Under the pieces are notes generated by a model. It saw nothing but the letters and a program-made list of their open reading frames with translations, did no database searches and was not told the origin of the DNA. This document shows, piece by piece, positions 1-8,853 of a stretch of DNA of 64,000 nucleotides. Every line of letters begins with the position of its first letter. The stretch's first letter is position 1. Position numbers and translations under genes: made by a program. Source of the stretch: Paenibacillus jilunlii (GTDB lineage: Bacteria; Bacillota; Bacilli; Paenibacillales; Paenibacillaceae); the NCBI RefSeq assembly GCF_900102965.1, contig NZ_FNGM01000009.1, forward strand, positions 110,225 to 174,224, given 5' to 3'.

Positions 1-2
1 GT

Positions 3-344
3 GTTACCTCCATTTCGCAGCGCAGCTTCATTGAACTGGCTACCACCGGCATCACAACAGCCGATGCGTTTACGCCGCTGCCTGCGAACACGACAAGTGT
101 GCTGGGCACATATTCTTATTTTATCGTAAATACCGGAGCTAACCCTGTGAATACGCAAGTCGAAATAAGCGCGGACGGAACGAATTATTTTGTCGATACA
201 ACCGGTGATAATCCGCTTCCCGCAGGCTCGGTGGATGTTATTGTTCCATCGCGGTTCCTCAAGTACACCCGGTTGGCTTATCAATCAGCGACACCAGGCG
301 CAGCGTCTACGATTAATGTCATTTTTGATGCCCAGGGAACGTAA
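3..344 (+). CDS. C-terminal part of a small DUF6385-like protein (partial)
   Basis: An open frame enters from the left edge and ends at TAA 342-344. The visible 113 residues are Thr/Ala-rich and predicted beta: they include SFIELATTGITTADAFT, then an aromatic YSYFIVNTG strand and a Val/Ile-rich end. The pattern resembles the DUF6385-type small proteins that in Paenibacillus often sit beside TPR glycosyltransferase genes; that name is from memory and tentative. The glycosyltransferases start 141 bp downstream on the same strand, so this could be one of their acceptor substrates (inference). The start codon lies outside the window. Confidence 0.55.
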   Translation, partial: VTSISQRSFIELATTGITTADAFTPLPANTTSVLGTYSYFIVNTGANPVNTQVEISADGTNYFVDTTGDNPLPAGSVDVIVPSRFLKYTRLAYQSATPGAASTINVIFDAQGT

Positions 345-485
345 GCTGCTGATCTCTCATAGGATGTAGTGACAAAGAGTGCATGGATACCCATGTACTT
401 CTTTGTTCTGTCCGGCAATACCGGACAACACTCCCGCTTGCATAACCTAAACAGGAGGAAACTGACTTTCCAAGGAGGACCATCC

Positions 486-2669
486 GTGAAAAAACCCACC
501 CTAGGTGTACATCTCATCATCCGCAATGAAGCTGCACTTCTTCCCCAATGCTTGGACAGCCTGGCCGGTGCTGCGGATGAGATTGTGGTTGTAGATACGG
601 GTTCTACCGACAATTCTGCAGCCATCGCTACAAGCTACGGAGCCAAGGTCTATCACATGAACTGGAATTACGATTTCTCCGCAGCGCGCAACACCGGGCT
701 CTCCCATGCTGAAACGGATTGGATCCTGGTCCTGGATGCTGATGAAATATTGAAAACACCGGTCGGGACGATCACCGAAATGCTGCGGAACACGGACGCT
801 ATGGCCTTTACCGTAAATATAGAAAATTGGTTAGGGAGCCTGCCCGAGGACCGGTTGACGCATAACGTAATCCGTCTATTCCGCAATGGAGCTGGGTATA
901 GCTTCCAGGGAATCATCCACGAAGGCCTGGACGCCTCCATCATCGGCAAGCATGGTGCTTCTGTCATCCGCAGCAGCGGCATCGAAATCATCCATCTGGG
1001 ATACTTGCCGGGCCTCATGGCCAAAAAGGATAAAATCAGCCGCAACGAGCACTTGCTGCGCCGGGCACTGGCGAAAGATCCGGGGAATGATTTTTACAGC
1101 TATAATCTGGCGGTCACTTGCTGCCAAAATGGACAGCTGGAGGAAGCAGAAGCGCTGCTGATCCGCACAATCAACCGGGCCCCGCTTCAGGCTTCTTACC
1201 GCCCGTCCATGATCCGCGATTTAGCCAAAATCCAGCTCTCCCTAAACCACATCAAAGCAGTCAATGCCTTGCTGGCCCGGGAACTGCCGCGTTACAGCGA
1301 TTACCCCGACCTGCATTTCATCCAGGGGCAATCCTGGGAGAGCCAGGGGCTGACGGAGCGCGCCTTTCAGTCCTATCAGCGGGCAGCAGCAGGTTCGGAG
1401 GAACCAGCAGCACCTGTAGAGGCTTCAAGCACTGGTGTAACTTTAGAAGCTGGTGCTGCCGTAAACGCTGGAGCAACCTTAACCGCTGGTGCAGCCTTAA
1501 GCGGAAAATATGTTTCGGAGAAAGGCATGAACAGCTTCCGTCCGCTGGCCCGCATGGGAGCGATCTCGCTGCAGCTCGGACACTTCGAGGAAGCAGCCCG
1601 GTGGTTTCACCGTGCGCTTCAGCACCACGTGTTGTATGCTCCGGCACTCCAGGGAATCGCATCCGCCTTCCAGCGTCTGGATGTGCCGGATCAGGATATC
1701 GCCACTCTGTTAACCCAGCTTGCTGGTACAGGGCAGGCTGCCGGGAGAAGTGCCGTTATTCACGCGCTGGATGCGGTCTGTGCTTATGAGGCTATTGCCG
1801 GATTGCCGCAGATTGATTTTCCACTGGAGAAGGAGACACTGCCGGCCAGAGCTTCCGCATGGATCATTACCGGACGTCTGCAGGAAGCCGGAGCGGCTCT
1901 GCGGGAGGCTCTTTCTCTGCTCAGAGACACTACGGCTATGGAGGGGGATATGGAAAACCTACACCGTCTGTGGATGATTGCAGCCATTTGCCGTTGGCAG
2001 GATAACAGGCCGCAGCCGGAGCCCTTGGAATTCGCGGATGCGCCGGAACCCTTACGGTCAGCGCTGCTGCTTGTCGATGAACAGTTGACACAGCATAATA
2101 CGGCTCCGGTATTGCCGGGCGATGCCGGTAACCTGTCCCGGGTAATCGCAGAGCTGATCCGGTTGGCAGTAAAGCTGCGCTGCGGCGGGCTGGCTGGCAG
2201 GCTGGCCGGTCTTTTTCCGGAACACCGGACGGACTGGGCAGAAGCCTTATATGAATCGGGACAGTTGGAAGAAGCGGGTGAACTTTTGATTACCCTGGCT
2301 GGGGATCAGCAGGCACGGGGGAAGGTACCCTTTTATCTGGCGGAGATGCTGTTTGATAAAGGCCACTATGGAGAAGCTGCTGACTGGTTCCAGCATATGC
2401 TTGCCGGTACGCCAGGGCATGAGCCCTCCCGCATCGGGCTGTCGCTAAGCTATCTTCACCTTGCCAGGCAGGAGCTCGAAGAGGCTGCGGACAGCTTCCC
2501 TGAAATCTATGCACACGGCCCTCTGCAGGAGGACATGAAGGCGACCGAACAGGCTATTGCCGTACTTAACCGGACCGCCTGGCATACACAGTGGAACTCT
2601 CACCGATACTTCAGAAAGGAGCCACACCATGAAGCCGCGAACCCGGATTTCCCTCTGCATGATTGTTAA
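486..2669 (+). CDS. Family 2 glycosyltransferase with TPR tail (copy 1)
   Basis: A 727-residue cytosolic protein. I chose GTG 486 because AAGGAGGA sits just upstream and the conserved GT2 fold begins at once; the frame is open to 369 but that part has no homology signal. Residues 1-230 carry the GT-A signatures: IIRNEAALLPQCLDSL, VVDTGSTDNS and the metal-binding VLDADE near residue 84. The rest is TPR-like helical repeats (for example EEAARWFHRALQHH). A Gly/Ala-rich low-complexity insert at about residues 315-340 looks like a small in-frame repeat expansion. It is the first of three paralogues in a row; the next overlaps its end by 41 bp, so they are probably cotranscribed. Donor sugar and acceptor are unknown; a role in glycosylating a surface or spore protein is inferred. 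Confidence 0.9.
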   Translation: MKKPTLGVHLIIRNEAALLPQCLDSLAGAADEIVVVDTGSTDNSAAIATSYGAKVYHMNWNYDFSAARNTGLSHAETDWILVLDADEILKTPVGTITEMLRNTDAMAFTVNIENWLGSLPEDRLTHNVIRLFRNGAGYSFQGIIHEGLDASIIGKHGASVIRSSGIEIIHLGYLPGLMAKKDKISRNEHLLRRALAKDPGNDFYSYNLAVTCCQNGQLEEAEALLIRTINRAPLQASYRPSMIRDLAKIQLSLNHIKAVNALLARELPRYSDYPDLHFIQGQSWESQGLTERAFQSYQRAAAGSEEPAAPVEASSTGVTLEAGAAVNAGATLTAGAALSGKYVSEKGMNSFRPLARMGAISLQLGHFEEAARWFHRALQHHVLYAPALQGIASAFQRLDVPDQDIATLLTQLAGTGQAAGRSAVIHALDAVCAYEAIAGLPQIDFPLEKETLPARASAWIITGRLQEAGAALREALSLLRDTTAMEGDMENLHRLWMIAAICRWQDNRPQPEPLEFADAPEPLRSALLLVDEQLTQHNTAPVLPGDAGNLSRVIAELIRLAVKLRCGGLAGRLAGLFPEHRTDWAEALYESGQLEEAGELLITLAGDQQARGKVPFYLAEMLFDKGHYGEAADWFQHMLAGTPGHEPSRIGLSLSYLHLARQELEEAADSFPEIYAHGPLQEDMKATEQAIAVLNRTAWHTQWNSHRYFRKEPHHEAANPDFPLHDC

Positions 2670-4308
2670 AAATGAGGCCGACAATCTGCCGCAATGCCTA
2701 AAAAGTGTACGCGGGGTAGCTGACGAAATCGTAGTGGTCGACACGGGTTCAACAGACTCCTCAGTGCAGATTGCCAGCAGCTATGGGGCGAGGATCGTGG
2801 ACTTCCCCTGGAACGGCGATTTTGCCGCTGCCCGCAACGCTGGTCTGAAGGTGGCACGGGGACAATGGATTCTGGTGCTGGATGCGGACGAAGAGCTGGA
2901 TCAAGGCAGTGCAGGCGAGCTGCTGCTGTGTGCGGAGCATATGGAGTATGAGGCGTTTTTTCTGCGGATTCATAATCACAAAGGAACGTCCCGCTCCTCT
3001 GAGACGATTACCGTAAATCCCATATTGCGGATGTTCCGCAACCGCCCGGCATACCGCTTCAGCGGGATTATCCATGAACAAATCGCCTCGGTCATCGTAC
3101 GGGAATCACCGGCTGCCGCAATGCATCTCAGTACAGTGATAATCCATCATTACGGCTATGCCGACGGCGTTGTGGCTAAAAAAGATAAGATCCGCCGCAA
3201 TGTCGATCTGCTGAAGGAGCAGCTGAAGCGCAGCCCCGGGGATGCTTTTCACCACTTCAATATGGCTGTGGAATACATGCGGCTCGGTGAATATGATCAT
3301 GCCCTTGAACATATCCATGTTTCGCTTGATCATGTGGAGCCGGACACCAGCTATGTCCATCTGCTGCATAAGTACGAGATCCGCTGCCGTGCGGTCAATG
3401 GGGATGTGCCGGGGGCGCTTGCGGCCTGTGAGCGGGGGATTGCTCTATTCCCCGACTATCCGGACCTTCATCATATAAAAGGCGTCCTGCTGCTGCAGAC
3501 CGCAGCTTGGATAGAGGCAAAGGAGGCGCTGCGCCAGGCACTGGACATCGGTGTTTCTCCCCCCGGTTACCATACGGAATCCGGCTTCGGGACGTACGCT
3601 ACGCTGTCTTTGCTGGGGCAGCTGTGCCAGGAAACCGGTGAAGATTATGAAGCGGCTGCCTTCTATACAAAAGCCGCCCGGCTCCATCCGGAGCCATGGC
3701 CGCTGATTTCACGGCTGGTGCGGACGCTGAAATGTGCGGGCCGGGAAAGCGAGCTGAACGGCTGGCTGGAGCAGCATGTTTCCCTGGCAGCGGCAGAACC
3801 CCGGAAGCTGGCCGTTCTGCTGTTGAATGAAGGCTGCTACGGGGCAGCGGCGGAGCTGCTGGCAAAGAACGGCTTTAACGATGCACTTGAGCCAATGGAG
3901 CAGCGCGGGCAAAGTGCATCGGAGATGGACAGCGGCAGTGCGGGGGACAGCGACGGTGTGGCGAAGGGTGAACCGGTGAATGAGAGCGATGCTCCAGCAG
4001 CCCAAGGACCTGCTGGTTCTCCAGGAACGGCCACAGAGGATTCCGGTTCCTTCGTAATGGCGCTGCAAAAAACAGCGGCGGCTCCTGCTGCAAGCTTAAG
4101 CCGGGAGGATATTGCTGTGCTGCTGGAGCGCTCATGCAGCATTCCCGGGCAGAGTACCGGGCTCATGACTAATCCGGCTTATCAGCACAGCCGGAGCTGG
4201 ATTCTGCTGGCTGACTCCGTGCTGGCTTCGCTGCCTGCTTCGGCTGCCAGCAGCCCTGCGGCCGGCAAAGTGCGGCAGCTGCTCCCGCTTCCCCGGATGG
4301 CAGACTAA
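2629..4308 (+). CDS. Family 2 glycosyltransferase with TPR tail (copy 2)
   Basis: A 559-residue paralogue of the preceding gene. ATG 2629 follows AAAGGAG with good spacing and places the conserved block SLCMIVKNEADNLPQCL at residue 6; the upstream in-frame extension lies inside the previous gene. GT2 signatures are VVDTGSTDSS and VLDADEELD (near residue 83). TPR-like helices follow (FHHFNMAVEYMRLGEYDHAL), then a Ser/Gly/Glu-rich disordered stretch around residues 425-485. It overlaps the upstream gene by 41 bp and is followed after 19 bp by a third copy. Paralogy of the three is clear from the shared N-terminal 200 residues; the C-terminal parts have diverged. Confidence 0.9.
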   Translation: MKPRTRISLCMIVKNEADNLPQCLKSVRGVADEIVVVDTGSTDSSVQIASSYGARIVDFPWNGDFAAARNAGLKVARGQWILVLDADEELDQGSAGELLLCAEHMEYEAFFLRIHNHKGTSRSSETITVNPILRMFRNRPAYRFSGIIHEQIASVIVRESPAAAMHLSTVIIHHYGYADGVVAKKDKIRRNVDLLKEQLKRSPGDAFHHFNMAVEYMRLGEYDHALEHIHVSLDHVEPDTSYVHLLHKYEIRCRAVNGDVPGALAACERGIALFPDYPDLHHIKGVLLLQTAAWIEAKEALRQALDIGVSPPGYHTESGFGTYATLSLLGQLCQETGEDYEAAAFYTKAARLHPEPWPLISRLVRTLKCAGRESELNGWLEQHVSLAAAEPRKLAVLLLNEGCYGAAAELLAKNGFNDALEPMEQRGQSASEMDSGSAGDSDGVAKGEPVNESDAPAAQGPAGSPGTATEDSGSFVMALQKTAAAPAASLSREDIAVLLERSCSIPGQSTGLMTNPAYQHSRSWILLADSVLASLPASAASSPAAGKVRQLLPLPRMAD

Positions 4309-4327
4309 AGAGGACCGGTGATCATTG

Positions 4328-6370
4328 ATGTCTATCCCTGATCTATCACTGTGCATGATTGTCAAGAATGAAGCACAGCATCTGGAGCGCTGCCTGTCCT
4401 CGGTTGCGGGACTGGTGTCGGAGATCATTATTGCCGACACAGGATCGTCGGACAGCAGTATGGAGATTGCCCGGAGCTTTGGAGCCAGGGTGCTCGAAAT
4501 TTCCTGGGAGGGGGATTTCGCCCTCGCCCGCAATCTGGCGTTGCAGCAGGCCTCCTGCCCCTGGATTCTGGTTCTTGACGCCGACGAAGCCGTGAGCGGC
4601 TGGCGGGCCGGCGTTCTGAACGAATTGCTCGGGGCAGCGCATGTGCACGGTTATTTCCTGCCTTTTATCCACTATGTAGGGGAAGCTGCCAGCGGGGAAT
4701 ATGTGACGGACAACGTCTGCAGGCTGTTCCGTAACGATGAACGCATCAGGTTCCGGGGAACAATTCATGAGGAAGCCGCAAGCAGCATCTGGGCCCTGGC
4801 AGGCGGAACAATCGCGTATGCAGCGCTGCCTGTCCACCATTACGGCTACCTGGAGGAGGAGCTGAGGCGCAAAGACAAAACTGCCCGCAACCTAAAATTG
4901 ATTCATGAAGCTCTGCGGCATGATCCGGCGAGTATCCCCCTGCAGTATGCGCTGGGAACCGAATATTACCAGCTAGGAGAGTATGGAACTGCTGCTGATG
5001 TTCTGCTGCCGCTCCTGAAGTCTGCCCCTGCGGGCTCCGGTTATCTTGCCGATATCTTTTTGAAGACGGCCTATGCCCTGCAATCCAGCGGACGCAGAGA
5101 AGAAGCTAAGGGGGTATATAAGGAAGGCCTCCGCTTATTCCCTGATTTCACAGATCTGCTGGAAAGCTGCGCCGCTCTGCTGCTGGAAGAAGGGCAACTG
5201 CTGGAGCCTTACCATCTGCTGCAAAAAGCGCTGGAGAGCGGAGACACCTCGCAGCACTATCCTTCCTCCTCCGGCAGCGGAACCAGCCGGACCAGCCTGA
5301 TGATGGGCCAGGTCTGCGAGAGGCTGCTCCGCTATGAGGAGGCGGCAGATTATTGGGAGCAGGCCATAGGCTTTGATCCCTCCTGCGCCGCTGCTTGGGC
5401 AGAGCTTGTTCCCCTCTGCCTGCTGGCTGGCGCAGAGAGCCGCCTGATCGCCTTAACCCGGCGGAACCTTCAAGCCCTGCCATCTGACTTGCTGGGCAGA
5501 TGTGTGCCTGCTGCCTTGAATGCCCATGCCTGGGCATGGCTGCAGGTGTTGTCCGCTGCACCGCAGCTCCCGGCTTCGGTGCAGCCCGTGCTGCGGGTGC
5601 TGCCGGAGTTGTCCCGGCAGCACCCGCAGGCTTTGGATGCAGCAGCGGCTCTGCTGGAGCTGCTGCGTGAAGGCCCGGAGCAGCCGTCGATACACGGCTA
5701 TCTCTGGGCCTGGGCCTGCCGCACCGGCGACGCCGCAGCGGCAGGGCAATGGCTTGCCAGCCTGGCTGCTTCCAGGCCAGGCTTGGCGGCGGTCCGCCAC
5801 CGGATATGGGGGGAATCCGGTGGTGGACCGACGGCGCAGCCATGCCAACGCCCGGGCGATCCGGCTGCGGTGCCGCCATGCTATGCGGATCATCCGGGTC
5901 CGGCTGCGGCGCCGCAATTGGCCTTCCCGGCCCTGTCTTACGCTGCGCAGCTGTTGCTTCAGGCAGGGGCCTGGAGCAGCCTTCTGACACTCTACCGGAA
6001 CACATGCCCCACTGTGTTCCAGTGGTGCCGCCTGCCTCAGCCGCTGCTGCGCGGACTGATACAGGCACCTGTTCCCTTCAGGGAACAGTGGTGCTCGATC
6101 TACAGCAGCTATGCGCAGCAGTCCGGCGGTGCAGCTGGCGGCCCGGCTGAATGGCTGCTCTATGCGGCCATTGCCGCTTCCTGCGGAAGGGTGCCGCAGC
6201 TTGCTCCGGCAGCCGAAAATGCGCTGCGCCAATCGAAAAGCGCAGCCGCAGCCGGCGGCCTCAGCTACCATAAGCTGCTGTTGGCGGCAGAGGCTTTTCC
6301 GGATTGCGGGCTACAGGGAAGGATTCCTTGGTTGCTGCTGGTAAGAACAGCGCTCCGTGACGGCTTGTAA
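4328..6370 (+). CDS. Family 2 glycosyltransferase with TPR tail (copy 3)
   Basis: A 680-residue third paralogue. AAAGAGG precedes adjacent TTG 4325 and ATG 4328; ATG is preferred. GT2 signatures: LCMIVKNEAQHLERCL, IADTGSSDSS and VLDADEAVS (near residue 82). TPR-like units follow (LQYALGTEYYQLGEYGTAA). The last third is Ala/Pro/Gln-rich and of higher GC than the neighbours, with long open frames on the other strand, which is typical of GC-rich coding DNA. It ends the plus-strand glycosyltransferase operon. The next three glycosyltransferase-type genes converge on it from the minus strand. The substrate cannot be read from the sequence. Confidence 0.88.
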   Translation: MSIPDLSLCMIVKNEAQHLERCLSSVAGLVSEIIIADTGSSDSSMEIARSFGARVLEISWEGDFALARNLALQQASCPWILVLDADEAVSGWRAGVLNELLGAAHVHGYFLPFIHYVGEAASGEYVTDNVCRLFRNDERIRFRGTIHEEAASSIWALAGGTIAYAALPVHHYGYLEEELRRKDKTARNLKLIHEALRHDPASIPLQYALGTEYYQLGEYGTAADVLLPLLKSAPAGSGYLADIFLKTAYALQSSGRREEAKGVYKEGLRLFPDFTDLLESCAALLLEEGQLLEPYHLLQKALESGDTSQHYPSSSGSGTSRTSLMMGQVCERLLRYEEAADYWEQAIGFDPSCAAAWAELVPLCLLAGAESRLIALTRRNLQALPSDLLGRCVPAALNAHAWAWLQVLSAAPQLPASVQPVLRVLPELSRQHPQALDAAAALLELLREGPEQPSIHGYLWAWACRTGDAAAAGQWLASLAASRPGLAAVRHRIWGESGGGPTAQPCQRPGDPAAVPPCYADHPGPAAAPQLAFPALSYAAQLLLQAGAWSSLLTLYRNTCPTVFQWCRLPQPLLRGLIQAPVPFREQWCSIYSSYAQQSGGAAGGPAEWLLYAAIAASCGRVPQLAPAAENALRQSKSAAAAGGLSYHKLLLAAEAFPDCGLQGRIPWLLLVRTALRDGL

Positions 6371-6784
6371 AATGCGAGAAGTGAGTGAATGAGTGAATGA
6401 GAATGCGTATAGTCTATAAAGTGCGTAGAGTGTGAGAAGCGCTAGTGTGCAAAAAGGGCAGGAAATGCGGCAACAGCTTAAGGAGTATAAGCGATTCCCA
6501 GTTCAGACACCCTCAGATTGCAGAATGTGCAATAGACACCCATGCTGCTGTGCGACACCTTAGAGGATGCAAATATAACCGTGTAAATGAATTTGTAGGA
6601 TAGAATGCCAGCAAAACAGCTTAATTAGTGCACCTTTTTCCACTTAATCTGCCAGGTTGCTTGATGCTCAAGCAAATTAGTGATACTTTCTCCACCTAAC
6701 CAGTTGGAGCATTAGAGCCCAATTGTTTGGTTCGCGCTTCGGGAATAAAATATTATCTCGTCCCCTGCCACAGAAATCCAACCG
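6371..6784. other. Intergenic region between convergent glycosyltransferase operons
   Basis: A 414-bp stretch with no gene that I can support. Its first part is low complexity (GAGTGAATGAGTGAATGAGAATG, shortened here to its repeated unit GAGTGAAT). Its right half holds two copies of the dispersed motif described separately at 6623-6699. No clear U-tailed terminator was found despite the convergent gene ends. Confidence 0.6.
6623..6699 (-). repeat. Half element of the AAGTGGAAAAAGG repeat family (2 units)
   Basis: Two units, 6623-6647 and 6674-6699, both in the same orientation; read on the minus strand each begins near TTAAGTGGAAAAAGG (second copy TTAGGTGGAGAAAG) and ends in CACTAATT. The starts are 51 bp apart. 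Related arrays lie at 25598-25782, 40050-40126 and 51422-51603. I do not know a named family for it. Confidence 0.75.
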
Positions 6785-7540
6785 CTATTCCGGTCTGCCA
6801 AGCCCCCGCCGTTCCTGCCATTCCACAAGACGGGGATTCTCATCCAAGATGGAGGCGTATTGTTCCAGGCTGCCCCATTTTCCTTCGGGGTCCAGCTCCA
6901 TGTAGCGGTCATATTTCTCACGGAGGGCTTCGGGCGGCTGCGCCCAGCCGTAATGCTTCACGCGCAGCTCGGTCAGGAACCCCGGCAGAATGGCGTAGGA
7001 CAGCGGCAGACGGGGAACATGATGATCCATTTGAGGTGTAAAATAATAAAACTGCGGCAGATAACGGACCAGCGTCCGGGTGTGCTTGGTATGGATGTTC
7101 CAGTGTTCGTCTTCCCGGTAATGCGTGGTGCCGCCCCAAAAGTCATACAGCCGGAAGGCCACCCAGTCGTACACATCCTGATCTATCAAGCGGCGCATTT
7201 CCCGTTTGGCCTCTTCTTCATAGAATTCGTCGGCATCTACGGACAGCAGCCAGTCCGGGGCCGTCGACACCGCCAGTTCCCACAAGGTCCGCCGCAGCCC
7301 CCACTCCCGGTTGAACCGCGACCCTTCCAGCGTCACCAGCTTTGTAACTTTGGCAAAAGATTCACACAGACGCGCCGTGCCATCCGTGCTGGCGTCATCC
7401 ACGATGACGATATCATCCACAAAACCGCTCAGCTCCTCCAGCACCTGTTCCAAATAGCGTCCGCTTTCATTACGCACCTGCATCATTGCGGTCAGACGGT
7501 TCCCGGAGGTTTTGCGCAGCGGTCTCCCTTTGTTCATCAT
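6785..7540 (-). CDS. Family 2 glycosyltransferase, compact
   Basis: A 251-residue GT2 enzyme consisting of little beyond the catalytic domain. Motifs: TAMMQVRNESGRYLEQVL at the start, VDDASTDGT near residue 48, and SVDADEFYEEEAK near residue 100, the metal-binding DxD. Start is ATG 7540 or 7537. It overlaps the upstream gene by 4 bp (ATGA type), so the three genes 10346 to 6785 form one translationally coupled minus-strand operon. It probably acts with the other glycosyltransferases here on a shared acceptor (inference). Confidence 0.85.
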   Translation of the reverse strand: MMNKGRPLRKTSGNRLTAMMQVRNESGRYLEQVLEELSGFVDDIVIVDDASTDGTARLCESFAKVTKLVTLEGSRFNREWGLRRTLWELAVSTAPDWLLSVDADEFYEEEAKREMRRLIDQDVYDWVAFRLYDFWGGTTHYREDEHWNIHTKHTRTLVRYLPQFYYFTPQMDHHVPRLPLSYAILPGFLTELRVKHYGWAQPPEALREKYDRYMELDPEGKWGSLEQYASILDENPRLVEWQERRGLGRPE

Positions 7541-8853
7541 CGGTCCTCCCCCTTTAACCGGCCTACCGCTTCCTCCAGGTCAGCCATCTCTGCGAATAAT
7601 GTGCGGGCTTCGCCTCCGGCTCCTGCCGCCCGCAGGAAGCTGCGGATCGCCGCATGTCTTCTGCCATGCAGCAGATGCAGCGTCCCTTCAATGACCGGCA
7701 GCTGAATCCCGCCGTATACAGGAATTTCCGTCCCGGCCAGCAGCACTGCGCTTGCGGGAGGCGTCGCGCTGATGGGCAGCACTGCGCCGTCCGGCAGCGG
7801 AATATTTCCCGCCTCGCTACCGCTGGGCCCGGATTCACGCAGGAGCTGCAGCGCTTTGTCCCACTGAAAGGAGGTGATGTAATTCTGCAGCAGCAGGGGC
7901 TGCGCTTCGGGACAGGACAAGTCCTCCAGAATCCGGACAGCCTCAGCGATGTCCTCATTCACACGGTAAATTTCTGCCTGAAGCAGTTCGAATTGACCGT
8001 TGTCCAGCCACTGCCGCATCCGCACGGCTGTCTTTCTCTCTTCCTCGGTAAACGCTGTGATCTCGTACTGGGCGACAGCAAGCTCCAGATTCCCCTTCTT
8101 GGCTTCAATTGCCGAAAAAAAACGGTAATGGGAGTGCAGGCAATCGGTATAATCATGAAGCAGCATGAGTTCAAAAGATCTTGCCAGATAACGCCCGGCG
8201 GCTTCATCCCCCAGCAAATACAAATACGTGGCAGCCAGATAATGCACCGTCGGCTGGGCAGGCAGCTTTCCGCACATGGATACGTAGAAATCCGCTCTCA
8301 AGCGGTGCTGTGTGAATAGCCATCCCCCTGCCCCGGGAGAAGCAGGCTGCCACAATTCTGTAAGCGCCCGGGTCCAGATGGCTTCATAGTCAGTCAAAAA
8401 AAACAGCCGGTCCCCCCGCCGGATCAGACCGCAGGACAACGGATGATCCCCGCCGAGATAAACCACCTTTGGTCTGTACAGATTCTGCTCCAGATATAAC
8501 CGTTCCGAAGCTGTACCCACCAGATCTGCCCTGGCGGCGAGCAGGGCGCTGTATTTATCCCACATCGTGTTATCCTCGCCTTCGGGACACGGCTCCAGCA
8601 GTGCCACTATATATCCCGGCTTCAGAGCCAGCACATCCTGCAGCCAATAGGGCGAAGAGACAAGTATGGTATACCCCTTGCCATCCAGAGTTTTTAATTC
8701 CGCCAGGGACACCGGGCGGACCCCGCTGCCAGCCTGCTGATCGGAGGTCATCCCGCCGGCAAAACAGACCTCTGCCCGTTCCGGCAGAAGATCCAGCAGT
8801 CTTTTATAGGGATAATCCTCCCAAGGGACATGGCTGAGAATCAAGTAATTCAT
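7537..8853 (-). CDS. Glycosyltransferase-like protein with helical C-terminal half
   Basis: A 438-residue protein. The N-terminal half (residues 1-190) has a Rossmann-like pattern: MNYLILSHVPWEDYPYKRL, YTILVSSPYWLQDVLAL, then RADLVGTASERLYLE, the layout of the acceptor-side half of GT4/GT-B enzymes. The usual second nucleotide-binding half, with its Glu-rich motif, is missing. Instead residues 195-430 look like TPR-type helices (LLGDEAAGRYLARSFELML, LLQNYITSFQWDKALQLL). It may be an inactive or partner subunit for the flanking GT2 enzymes. It overlaps both neighbours by 4 bp. Recognition is partial. Confidence 0.6.
   Translation of the reverse strand: MNYLILSHVPWEDYPYKRLLDLLPERAEVCFAGGMTSDQQAGSGVRPVSLAELKTLDGKGYTILVSSPYWLQDVLALKPGYIVALLEPCPEGEDNTMWDKYSALLAARADLVGTASERLYLEQNLYRPKVVYLGGDHPLSCGLIRRGDRLFFLTDYEAIWTRALTELWQPASPGAGGWLFTQHRLRADFYVSMCGKLPAQPTVHYLAATYLYLLGDEAAGRYLARSFELMLLHDYTDCLHSHYRFFSAIEAKKGNLELAVAQYEITAFTEEERKTAVRMRQWLDNGQFELLQAEIYRVNEDIAEAVRILEDLSCPEAQPLLLQNYITSFQWDKALQLLRESGPSGSEAGNIPLPDGAVLPISATPPASAVLLAGTEIPVYGGIQLPVIEGTLHLLHGRRHAAIRSFLRAAGAGGEARTLFAEMADLEEAVGRLKGEDR

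Noticed and set aside
1118..1789. 223-codon plus-strand frame
   Set aside because: Overlaps the first glycosyltransferase in another frame; Cys/Arg/Ser-rich nonsense.
5148..6271. Long open frames of 306 and 272 codons on the minus strand
   Set aside because: They are antisense to the GC-rich third glycosyltransferase gene; their translations are Arg/Pro/Ala-rich without domains or ribosome sites.
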